Below the pieces are notes generated by a model, which ran no database searches, was not told where the DNA came from, and saw only the letters and a list, made by a program, of their open reading frames with translations. From Ruoffia sp044336205 (GTDB lineage Bacteria; Bacillota; Bacilli; Lactobacillales; Aerococcaceae), in contig CP172318.1 of assembly GCA_044336205.1 (NCBI GenBank), positions 1,612,001 through 1,676,000 of the forward strand: DNA of 64,000 nt, written 5' to 3'. Made by a program: the position numbers and the translations under genes. Positions 7,433 through 15,689 of the stretch are shown in pieces. Within the stretch, counting starts at the first letter, position 1. Each line of letters begins with the position of its first letter.

Positions 7433-8815
7433 CTAATTAAATACGATGACTGGTGTACCATAGTCAACATTATTATAAATTGTTGATACAGCAGAAATTG
7501 GTGTATTGATACATCCTAGTGATCCACTAGCTTGATAAGCATTGCCACCGAATGACCCTTGCCAAGATGCATCATGGATTCCCTGTGCTTTATCATCAAA
7601 GCGAATCCAATAGCCCACAGGAACTGAGTACTCTTGTTTAGAAAATTGATTGTATCCTACAAGATTTGTCTCAGTAAGCATCTCATTCACAGCGTTGGCA
7701 CCAGGTACTGTCTCGGCACCAATCTTTCCGGAGACAATGGGAGTTTCTACGATAATTTGACCATCTACATAGAGATACATGTATTGGTTAGATAAGTCAA
7801 TTTCCACATACGTACTACCAATATCATCCGCTTGTCCAGCAATACCACCAGAACTGTAATATACAGGCTCTCGTTTAATATCCGAACCCGCAAGAACATC
7901 GGCAACTAATTGTTCATACTCAGCTTCAACGTCAATCGCCCATCCAAGAATTCCAGCTGGAACGGTCACTTCACCTTGTAAAGTACTGTTGAACTGTCTC
8001 GACTTATTAAAGGTTGAATATGTTTCATTCAAGCTTTCTAGATATGTAGCTACTGGTTCGTATGCTAATGTCATATTATTATTAGCATCAAAAGCAATCC
8101 AATTCTCAATTTCTTTCTTAGGAATAACGACGGTTTCGCCAGCAATTTCATAAGTAATCTCTGTATCAGTTACACGGTTGATATCTTCCATGATGGTCGT
8201 AATTTCTTCACTTTCAGATGTAATCGTTGGTTGGGAATAAATATCTTCTAAGTTTACAACATAATTCTCAGTTTGTAAGCCTTCAATCAAAGCATCCTCT
8301 AGTCTGTTTAAGTCAATTTTTGTTCCGCTTTGACCTTCAACCACTGAATAACCATTCTCTTCATCATACGTTAATTCAGCATTTATTGCTGTTTCTCTAT
8401 CATCATTAGACAGGCCTTGCTCTGACAAGACATTAGCTATTTTCTCTTCATTTAGATTAATTTGTTGGTTGAGTGATTCGTTGTAACCATTATCAGTAAA
8501 CAAATTATTCACCCAAGTAGATGGGTTTTGTGAGTAATACGTGGACTTAAGCTCAGATTCAATATTGTATTCTGGGTTTAACTCGCCTACTGTAACTTTG
8601 GCAACTTCTTCACCATTTTCTTTAATGGTAAACTCTTTATCATTCAAGTCTTCAACAATTTTCTCTTCCGCTTGAACTAGGGCTAGATTACTTATATCAA
8701 CTGTCGAGAATGTAGTATTAGCAGAAAATTTCTCTGCATAAAACCCGACACCCGCAAAATAAACAATCCCCATGACTAGCATCGTTGAGAGAATAATCAA
8801 TAACGTCTTCTTCAT
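7433..8815 (-). CDS. L,D-transpeptidase (YkuD domain), membrane-anchored
   Basis: A 460-residue cell-wall enzyme expected outside the membrane, where it would make 3-3 type peptidoglycan cross-links or exchange side-chain termini. The N-terminal hydrophobic segment (TLLIILSTMLVMGIVYFAG) is a signal anchor. A long middle part (about residues 45-320) has two similar lobes typical of the peptidoglycan-binding domain that precedes YkuD in Firmicutes. The C-terminal YkuD domain has GIHDASW and the active-site segment SGSLGCINTP with the catalytic Cys. I prefer ATG 8815 (MKKTLLI, AGG-rich upstream) to a start 14 codons earlier. The IS has displaced half of its terminator. Confidence 0.9.
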   Translation of the reverse strand: MKKTLLIILSTMLVMGIVYFAGVGFYAEKFSANTTFSTVDISNLALVQAEEKIVEDLNDKEFTIKENGEEVAKVTVGELNPEYNIESELKSTYYSQNPSTWVNNLFTDNGYNESLNQQINLNEEKIANVLSEQGLSNDDRETAINAELTYDEENGYSVVEGQSGTKIDLNRLEDALIEGLQTENYVVNLEDIYSQPTITSESEEITTIMEDINRVTDTEITYEIAGETVVIPKKEIENWIAFDANNNMTLAYEPVATYLESLNETYSTFNKSRQFNSTLQGEVTVPAGILGWAIDVEAEYEQLVADVLAGSDIKREPVYYSSGGIAGQADDIGSTYVEIDLSNQYMYLYVDGQIIVETPIVSGKIGAETVPGANAVNEMLTETNLVGYNQFSKQEYSVPVGYWIRFDDKAQGIHDASWQGSFGGNAYQASGSLGCINTPISAVSTIYNNVDYGTPVIVFN

Positions 8816-8992
8816 CCTTGTCCTACCTTTCAATAATTGTCTTATAAAGAGTAACATAAAATTAAGTATTTGTGGCTATTTTTTCAAAGATTTCTTCAAC
8901 TATTCAAAAATTGGTTTGAATAGTTATCCTTAATAAAAATTTAAAATATTTGTCAATTCAATTATGTTAACTTTTTACAATTATAACCAATA

Positions 8993-9031
8993 AAAAACAC
9001 ACACCATACTCTAACAAAGCATAGTGTGTTG
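8993..9031 (-). terminator. Terminator of the gatCAB operon
   Basis: On the minus strand ACACACTATGC pairs, with G-U wobbles, to the downstream GTATGGTGTGT and is followed by a run of T (8993-8998 as A on the plus strand). It lies about 20 bp after the gatB stop. Confidence 0.75.
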
Positions 9032-9051
9032 ATTAGATAGGCATAAAACTA

Positions 9052-10482
9052 TTATAAAGTTTTCAGTGTATCTAAGATAAGTTTGTTTACAACTTGTGGA
9101 TTGGCTTGTCCACGCGTTTGTTTCATAATTTGTCCGACAAAGAATCCAAGTGCACGGTCTTTACCATTCTTATAGTCTTCAACAGATTCTGGACTTGCTG
9201 CGATGACTTCATCAATCATTGGTTGTAATTTAGCAGGATCACTAATTTGGATCATACCTTGTTCCTCAACCACTTTTCTTGCGTCGCCACCTTTAGTTAC
9301 TAAAAGTTTGAATAATTTCTTAGCAATCTTACTTGAGATTGTTCCATCTTCAATTAATTGAATCATTTGGCCTAAGTTCTCTGGTGTTAACTCTGTGTCT
9401 TCTAAGGCTATTTGTTCTTTGTTCAAGTGTGCTGAAACCTCACCCATTAACCAGTTAGATGCTAACTTAGGATCCGCTCCTTGGCTAATTGTGTTGTCAA
9501 AGAAATCTGACATAACTTTAGTTTGAGTTAATACCATCGCGTCGTATTCTGGTAAGTCATACTCACTAATGTAACGTTCACGTCTTTGGTCAGGCATCTC
9601 AGGTAAAGTAGCTTTCACTTCTTCAATCCACTCTTCACTAATATATACTGGAGGTACATCTGGTTCTGGGAAGTAGCGGTAATCAGCTGCTCCTTCTTTC
9701 GTACGCATCAATATTGTATCACCAGTTACCTCATCATAACGACGAGTTTCTTGTTCAATAACTCCACCACTTCTTAAAACATCTGCCTGACGGTTCTCTT
9801 CATACTCCAGTCCTTTACGAACATAGTTAAAACTGTTTAAGTTTTTAAGTTCCGTCTTAGTTCCGAATTCTTCTTGACCAAAAGGTCTCAATGAGATGTT
9901 CGCATCACAACGTAATGATCCTTCTTCCATACGCACATCAGAAACTTCTGTATAAAGAATTTTTTCTCTTAATGCTTCAAGGAATGCATAAGCTTCATCT
10001 GGAGAGTGCATATCTGCTTCAGATACAATCTCAATTAATGGTGTTCCTTGACGGTTTAAGTCAACGTAAGAATATCCGTCTGTTCCATGTGTGTTCTTAC
10101 CTGCATCTTCTTCTAAGTGAACACGGTTGATTCGAATACGCCGGTGCTCGCCTTCAACCTCAATATCTATATAACCATTTCTTCCAATTGGTTGTACGTC
10201 TTGGGTAATTTGGTAAGATGCTGGGTTGTCTGGGTAGAAGTAGTTTTTACGATCAAAACTCATCTCACTAGCAATCTCACAATTAAGTGCTAAAGCTGCT
10301 TTCATTCCGAATTCAACAGCACCTTTGTTTAATACAGGTAGCACACCTGGGTAAGCCCAGTCTTTCTCATTCGTATTCGTATTAGGTTCCGCACCGAAAT
10401 GAGCCGGTGAGCTACTAAAAATTTTTGAATGGGTCTTTAATTCAACGTGGACTTCTAATCCAATGACAGTTTCAAAATTCAT
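9052..10482 (-). CDS. gatB: Aspartyl/glutamyl-tRNA(Asn/Gln) amidotransferase subunit B
   Basis: A 476-residue subunit of the cytosolic GatCAB amidotransferase, which converts Glu-tRNA(Gln) and Asp-tRNA(Asn) to the amidated forms. GatB holds the kinase site and tRNA-binding tail. The family start (FETVIGLEVHVELKTHSKIFS), the DRKNYFYPD and YPDNPASYQITQ segments, RINRVHLEEDAGK, and the YqeY-like tail (ALGFFVGQIMKQTRGQANP) are all present. AGGAGG lies 8 bases upstream, overlapping the gatA stop (TAG GAG G), a sign of translational coupling. Confidence 0.98.
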   Translation of the reverse strand: MNFETVIGLEVHVELKTHSKIFSSSPAHFGAEPNTNTNEKDWAYPGVLPVLNKGAVEFGMKAALALNCEIASEMSFDRKNYFYPDNPASYQITQDVQPIGRNGYIDIEVEGEHRRIRINRVHLEEDAGKNTHGTDGYSYVDLNRQGTPLIEIVSEADMHSPDEAYAFLEALREKILYTEVSDVRMEEGSLRCDANISLRPFGQEEFGTKTELKNLNSFNYVRKGLEYEENRQADVLRSGGVIEQETRRYDEVTGDTILMRTKEGAADYRYFPEPDVPPVYISEEWIEEVKATLPEMPDQRRERYISEYDLPEYDAMVLTQTKVMSDFFDNTISQGADPKLASNWLMGEVSAHLNKEQIALEDTELTPENLGQMIQLIEDGTISSKIAKKLFKLLVTKGGDARKVVEEQGMIQISDPAKLQPMIDEVIAASPESVEDYKNGKDRALGFFVGQIMKQTRGQANPQVVNKLILDTLKTL

Positions 10483-10494
10483 TCAATCAGCCTC

Positions 10495-11952
10495 CTAAAA
10501 TTTCGGTGTTTGTTCTACATAGTCATGATTTTTCTCAAAATCATAAGCGACTTGATACAATGTCGCCTCATCCATATGCTTACCAATCAGTTGTAATCCA
10601 ATTGGCATACCTTCACTGTCGAATCCTGCTGGTAGAGACATAGCAGGTAATCCAGCCAAGTTAACAGGCACTGTTAATAAGTCAGAAACATACATCTCTA
10701 ATGGATCATCAATACGACCATCAACTTTAAATGCTGTTGATGTTGTAACAGGCCCCATAATTAAGTCGTATGATTCAAAAACTTTAGCAAAGTCTTCAAC
10801 AATTAATGTTCTTACTTGAGCTGCTTTTTTGAAGAATTTGTCAAAAGCACCAGCACTTAAACTATAAGTCCCTAACATAATACGGCGTTTCACTTCTTTA
10901 CCGAATCCTTCACTACGAGAATTCACATAAATATCTTCTAAGCTTTGAGCAGACTCGGAACGATAACCATAACGAATTCCATCGAAACGTTGTAAGTTAG
11001 ATGATGCTTCTGCGGAAGAAAGAATATAATACACATTAATTCCGTATGGTGAATGCGGTAATGTTACTTCTTCAACAATTGCTCCTTGAGATACAAAGTA
11101 TTCTTTAGCTTTCTCCATAGCGTCACGGATTTCCTTATTAATTGCATCAGATTGGTATTCTTTAGGGAAAGCAATCTTCATACCTTTGATGGATTGACCA
11201 ATCTTCTGTGAATAGTTGGTATCCGTATCAGGTCGACTGGTACCATCCATTAAGTCGTGACCTGCAATAGCTTCGAGTAATAAAGCATTATCTTCCACTG
11301 TTAATGTCATTGGACCAATTTGGTCTAAACTTGACCCAAAAGCAATTGAGCCATAACGAGATACAGATCCATAAGTTGGTTTCATCCCAACAATTCCAGT
11401 GAAAGCAGCCGGATTACGTACACTTCCCCCAGTATCTGTACCGAGACTTGCTGGGATTTGACGCCCAGCAACAGCTGAAGCTGAACCACCTGATGAACCT
11501 CCAGGTACGCGTTCTAAATCCCATGGGTTTCTAGATGTTTTGAAGTAAGAGGTTTCAGTTGAACCACCCATAGCAAACTCATCTAAGTTTAGTTTACCAA
11601 CAATAATGGCTCCTGCTTCTTTTAACTTGTTAACAACTGTCGCATCATAAGTCGGATTAAAGTTTTCTAACATTTTTGATGAAGCTGTAGTTACTAGACC
11701 TTCTGTTACAATGTTATCTTTAATTCCTACAGGCACCCCGTTTAATAATGGGGCATCTTCACCGTATCCACGCTCGTCTGCGACTTTAGCTGCTCCAAGT
11801 GCTGCTTCTTTATCAAGAGCTAGGAATGAGTTAAGTTTGCCATCAGTCGATTCAATAGTTTGAAAGATTGATTCGATTAATTCAACAGCGGTGAATTCTC
11901 CAGCTTTTAATCCTGCTTGAATGTCTTTAATTGTAGTTGGATAAGTTGTCAT
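10495..11952 (-). CDS. gatA: Glutamyl-tRNA(Gln) amidotransferase subunit A
   Basis: A 485-residue amidase subunit that releases ammonia from glutamine and channels it to GatB. It carries the amidase signature with the Ser-cis-Ser-Lys triad: Lys in VGIKDN, and GGSSGGSASAVAG then GTDTGGSVRNPA. I place the start at ATG 11952 (MTTYPTTIKDI), 1 bp after the gatC stop and 9 bases after GGGG. A GTG five codons upstream overlaps gatC and lacks an RBS. Full length for the family. Confidence 0.97.
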   Translation of the reverse strand: MTTYPTTIKDIQAGLKAGEFTAVELIESIFQTIESTDGKLNSFLALDKEAALGAAKVADERGYGEDAPLLNGVPVGIKDNIVTEGLVTTASSKMLENFNPTYDATVVNKLKEAGAIIVGKLNLDEFAMGGSTETSYFKTSRNPWDLERVPGGSSGGSASAVAGRQIPASLGTDTGGSVRNPAAFTGIVGMKPTYGSVSRYGSIAFGSSLDQIGPMTLTVEDNALLLEAIAGHDLMDGTSRPDTDTNYSQKIGQSIKGMKIAFPKEYQSDAINKEIRDAMEKAKEYFVSQGAIVEEVTLPHSPYGINVYYILSSAEASSNLQRFDGIRYGYRSESAQSLEDIYVNSRSEGFGKEVKRRIMLGTYSLSAGAFDKFFKKAAQVRTLIVEDFAKVFESYDLIMGPVTTSTAFKVDGRIDDPLEMYVSDLLTVPVNLAGLPAMSLPAGFDSEGMPIGLQLIGKHMDEATLYQVAYDFEKNHDYVEQTPKF

Positions 11953-11953
11953 A

Positions 11954-12250
11954 TTATACTTCCCCACTTTCTAAGATAGCTGGAACTTTGATATATCTAC
12001 CGTCACTTTCAGGTGCGTTACTCAATAGTTCTTTGGTTTTATTACGTTCGATGGCAATGTCATCACGCATAACATCAACTAATTGATTACCGTGATAGGT
12101 TGGTTTAACCCCTTCTGTATCCACTTCTTCTAGTTGTTCAACCATCTCAATAATCCGTCCGAAATCGTTGGTAAAGTCACTCAGTTCGTCGTCTGTAAAG
12201 CTTAACTTAGCTAGTTTTGCTACGTGTTTTACTTGATCTTTTGTTAGCAT
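11954..12250 (-). CDS. gatC: Glutamyl-tRNA(Gln) amidotransferase subunit C
   Basis: A 98-residue belt protein that wraps around GatA and GatB and stabilises the complex. The family pattern is clear: VKHVAKLAKLSFTDDEL near the start, FGRIIEMVEQLEEVDTEGV in the middle, and the C-terminal YIKVPAILE. First gene of gatC-gatA-gatB, directly downstream of camS with a 25-bp gap. RBS AGGA is moderate. Confidence 0.97.
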   Translation of the reverse strand: MLTKDQVKHVAKLAKLSFTDDELSDFTNDFGRIIEMVEQLEEVDTEGVKPTYHGNQLVDVMRDDIAIERNKTKELLSNAPESDGRYIKVPAILESGEV

Positions 12251-12275
12251 TTAGTTAGTCCTTTCACTTTTTTAT

Positions 12276-13526
12276 TTATTTTTGGAATATATGACTTTGA
12301 TATTGGGTGGCTCCTGCAGCACGACCCACAAAGGCTTCTACACCTGCATCTGACACGATTTTCACTTCAATGGCCACACCATCCGGCAATGTCCGCTGAG
12401 ACACATCGGTCACATGTTGTGTTAAGGCTGTTATCTCAGTTTGTTGATAGAATTGCGTTACAATCTCAATATTTAAGGATGCTAGACCACTATCGATATA
12501 TAAAGCCTCTCCAGAAACACCATTAAGGTTCGGGAAGAAGTTCAATATCTCATTACTGAAGTTATCAAAGTATGTATATTGCTCACTCTGCTCGGTTGAA
12601 TCAATCATTGGTAAAGCAATTCTATATTCATTATTTTCCGTCCAATCAGTCACAGCATTCCCTTCGCGAGAGATACCGTCTAAGATATAAGTGCCTCCAG
12701 CTATTTCATTGTTAGGGGCTGCGCGATAAATGCCAACAACAATGGGCACTGAACGTAATGCTTCTGTGTTTCTTAATCGTCCAACAATAATATTAGCAAA
12801 TTGTTTTCCACGTTCACGCATCTCACCGACAGATATTTCTTGTGAATGGATAACCCCCTCACTATCTGTATATTCATAACTACTGTTCATCGCTAAACCA
12901 ATCACAATCCCCCCCATGGCATAACCTTCTTCAGTTTCAACCATTAAGTTTTTCTCCATCACTTGGGCTAAGTAGATTGGTGTTGATTGAACATTCGTTA
13001 CAATTTGTTGATTTTCTTCAGACTCTTGTCCTTCTTCAGTAACTGATTCTGGGTCATCCGCAGGGTCAATAGACTCGTCTGAAGCCAATGACTCTTCAAT
13101 ACTTGATTGTTCTTCTGCGCTTACTTCAGGTAAAGCAGGGTTTAATCCTTCTGGATTCGTTGATGACTCTCTTGATAACCAACTTGTCATCGTAGCATCA
13201 TCGATAACCTGTCCTTCCTGTAGGAAGTATTGGTCAGTAGGGAAGATTTGTTTACTAATACGTAATAATCCATCTTCAAAGGCGCGGATATTCGCTGCTG
13301 AGCTCAGATTATAATAAGAGCTCGCAGATGTTCCTAGTTGATATTGTCCGTCCGTAATCACTGCGCGATAATAGTCGTTTGATAACTGGTTTGTTGTTGT
13401 TTGAACGGCTACTTCATCGGCTGCCAGTGATTCGTCAACTGATTCTGAACTCGCTTTTGTCACACACCCTGACAACATTAAGCCGGAAAGTATGAGTGCT
13501 ATATTCCTTCTCAATTTTATGTTCAT
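12276..13526 (-). CDS. camS: CamS-family sex-pheromone-type lipoprotein
   Basis: A 416-residue surface lipoprotein of the CamS family (pfam name: CamS sex pheromone cAM373 precursor). The signal peptide ends in a lipobox LMLSGC at residues 17-22. After an acidic, low-complexity stretch rich in E and S (about 120-170), the globular CamS domain runs to the C-terminus (YLAQVMEKNLMVETEEGYAM; IVVGIYRAAPNNE). The gene position between ligA and gatC is the usual one in Firmicutes. In staphylococci and enterococci, fragments of this signal peptide act as plasmid-mating pheromones; here the hydrophobic octamer before Cys is LSGLMLSG. Function of the mature protein is unknown. The start is 4 bp after the ligA stop, with only a weak purine-rich RBS, so coupling is likely. 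Confidence 0.93.
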   Translation of the reverse strand: MNIKLRRNIALILSGLMLSGCVTKASSESVDESLAADEVAVQTTTNQLSNDYYRAVITDGQYQLGTSASSYYNLSSAANIRAFEDGLLRISKQIFPTDQYFLQEGQVIDDATMTSWLSRESSTNPEGLNPALPEVSAEEQSSIEESLASDESIDPADDPESVTEEGQESEENQQIVTNVQSTPIYLAQVMEKNLMVETEEGYAMGGIVIGLAMNSSYEYTDSEGVIHSQEISVGEMRERGKQFANIIVGRLRNTEALRSVPIVVGIYRAAPNNEIAGGTYILDGISREGNAVTDWTENNEYRIALPMIDSTEQSEQYTYFDNFSNEILNFFPNLNGVSGEALYIDSGLASLNIEIVTQFYQQTEITALTQHVTDVSQRTLPDGVAIEVKIVSDAGVEAFVGRAAGATQYQSHIFQK

Positions 13527-13530
13527 AGTA

Positions 13531-15555
13531 TTACTCGCTCTCTTTTAATTTTTCTAAGAATGATTCTTCGTCTAATATATCGATGCCTAGCTCTTGGGCT
13601 TTAGTTAACTTACTTCCTGCTGCTTCACCAGCAACTAAGTAATCCGTCTTCTTAGAGACACTCGATGTCACCTTGGCTCCAAGATTCTCAAGCCGTTCTT
13701 TAGCTTCTGATCGAGTTAATTGCTCCATCGTCCCGGTCAATACAACTGTTTTTTGGGACCAAAAGTTCTCCTTAGCATCCAATTCTTGACTGGTTAAACC
13801 TAGGTAAGATGTATTGACTCCTCGCTCTTTCAAACGGCTAATTAATTCTTTGGATTCGTCCATATCAAAGTATTCAACAACTGCTTGACTTATCATCGGT
13901 CCAATACCATCAATACTCTCGATGTCTTCTTCATTAGAACTTTGAATATCTTCAACCGTGATGAAACGTTCGGCAATTAGTCTGGCTGCTTTAGCACCGA
14001 CATGGCGAATTCCAAGTCCGAATAGTAATCGTTCTAATGAATTACTTTTTGATTCTTCAATTGCTTTTGCGTATTTTCGAGCTGATGTTTCTTTAGTATT
14101 CGGTAACTTTAAGAAATCTTCCCACTCTAGTGCATATAAGTCACTGGCGTCTTGAATCATATCCAAATTAATCAAGTGTTCAATGACTTTCTCGCCTAAG
14201 CCAATAATATTCATAGCATTTCTAGATGTAAAGTGAATCAGTTTGGCTAACTTTTGTGCAGGACACAGTGGATTCACACATCGAATGGCAACTTCGTCAT
14301 TAATCCGTACTAATTCCGAATCACATTCTGGACAGGTCTTTGGAATGAACAAGGGGGAAGATGCTTCTGGTCGCTCATCCAGAACAACATTTAATATTTC
14401 CGGAATGATGTCTCCAGCCTTATGAATCTCAACCGTGTCACCAATTCGAACATCTAATGATTCTATGAGATCAATATTGTGTAAGGAAGCTCTTTGAACT
14501 GTTGTTCCAGCTAAGGATACTGAATCCATCACGGCAGTAGGTGTTACAACACCAGTTCGCCCTACCGTCCATTCAACTTCACGAACAATTGTTCGTTGGA
14601 CATCCGCTTTGAATTTGTAGGCAATTGCCCATCTTGGTGCCTTCACTGTATAACCTAATTGACTTTGGGTTTGTACTGAGTTCACTTTAATCACTATACC
14701 ATCGATCTCATAAGGCAAGTCATGACGAGTCTCTTCAACCTCTTGAATAAAGGCCATTACTTCTTGTGGAGTACGGCATAATTTTCTAAGTGGGTTCGTT
14801 CTTAAGCCCAATTCACTTAGTTGCTTAAAGAGATCGGCCTGTGTATCCACAGTAAAGTCTTCATTATATACTGCACCATAGATGAATACATTAAGCTTGC
14901 GTTCTGCTACGGCTTTGGGATCGATTTGTCTCAATCCACCCGCTGCAGCATTCCTAGGGTTAGCTAGAGGGACTAAACCTTTCTCTTCACGTTGTTCATT
15001 CAGGCTTTTGAAGACTTCCTTAGGCATATAGGCCTCTCCACGAACTTCAACTGATACAGGTTCTCGGAGTTTCAGTGGAATGGATTTGACTGTTCTTAAG
15101 TTAGTCGTAATATCTTCCCCGATTATTCCGTCTCCGCGGGTTGCTCCTCGAACAAATTGCCCATTCTCATACGTTAAAGCGATGGCCAATCCATCAATCT
15201 TACACTCCACCATATATTCTAGTTCAGTGTCAGCTTGATTCTGTACGCGATTCATGAATGCTTCCAGTTCTTCCTCATTAAAGACATTTCCAAGACTGTA
15301 CATAGGTTCAGCATGCTCTACCTTTGTGAATCCCTCTAGTAATTGATCTCCCACTCTTTGGGTTGGTGAATCTTGAGTGATTAGCTCTGGATAAACTTCC
15401 TCAATCTTTACTAATTCATTATATAACTGATCATATTCCGCATCTGTAATCGTTGGTTTATCTAGAGCATAATAATTGTAGGCATGTTGGTTTAATTCTT
15501 CTTTTAACTTATCTACTCGTTCTTTTTGCTGTTCGTAACTTTCTGATTGAGTCAT
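13531..15555 (-). CDS. ligA: NAD-dependent DNA ligase
   Basis: A 674-residue NAD+-dependent ligase that seals nicks in replication and repair. Visible parts: N-terminal Ia domain, adenylation domain with the nucleotide-binding Lys in ECKIDGLAIAL, OB fold, four-Cys zinc finger (CPECDSEL and CVNPLCPAQ), helix-hairpin-helix array, and C-terminal BRCT (VVLTGTMEQLTRSEA). I start at ATG 15555 (MTQSESYEQ), preceded by GAGGAGTGAGG; the frame is open 25 codons further upstream but without an RBS. It sits downstream of pcrA with a 134-bp gap. Confidence 0.97.
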   Translation of the reverse strand: MTQSESYEQQKERVDKLKEELNQHAYNYYALDKPTITDAEYDQLYNELVKIEEVYPELITQDSPTQRVGDQLLEGFTKVEHAEPMYSLGNVFNEEELEAFMNRVQNQADTELEYMVECKIDGLAIALTYENGQFVRGATRGDGIIGEDITTNLRTVKSIPLKLREPVSVEVRGEAYMPKEVFKSLNEQREEKGLVPLANPRNAAAGGLRQIDPKAVAERKLNVFIYGAVYNEDFTVDTQADLFKQLSELGLRTNPLRKLCRTPQEVMAFIQEVEETRHDLPYEIDGIVIKVNSVQTQSQLGYTVKAPRWAIAYKFKADVQRTIVREVEWTVGRTGVVTPTAVMDSVSLAGTTVQRASLHNIDLIESLDVRIGDTVEIHKAGDIIPEILNVVLDERPEASSPLFIPKTCPECDSELVRINDEVAIRCVNPLCPAQKLAKLIHFTSRNAMNIIGLGEKVIEHLINLDMIQDASDLYALEWEDFLKLPNTKETSARKYAKAIEESKSNSLERLLFGLGIRHVGAKAARLIAERFITVEDIQSSNEEDIESIDGIGPMISQAVVEYFDMDESKELISRLKERGVNTSYLGLTSQELDAKENFWSQKTVVLTGTMEQLTRSEAKERLENLGAKVTSSVSKKTDYLVAGEAAGSKLTKAQELGIDILDEESFLEKLKESE

Positions 15556-15689
15556 CTTCCTCACTCCTCTATGCGATTTTGCCAAATGCTTCCAAAAGTA
15601 TTCTACCTTCATGTTCAACATTTTGGGCATAAAATCTCTGTCCTAGTATATCATTCTTTTGTCTGACAATCAGTAGTAATCTTAGTTGC

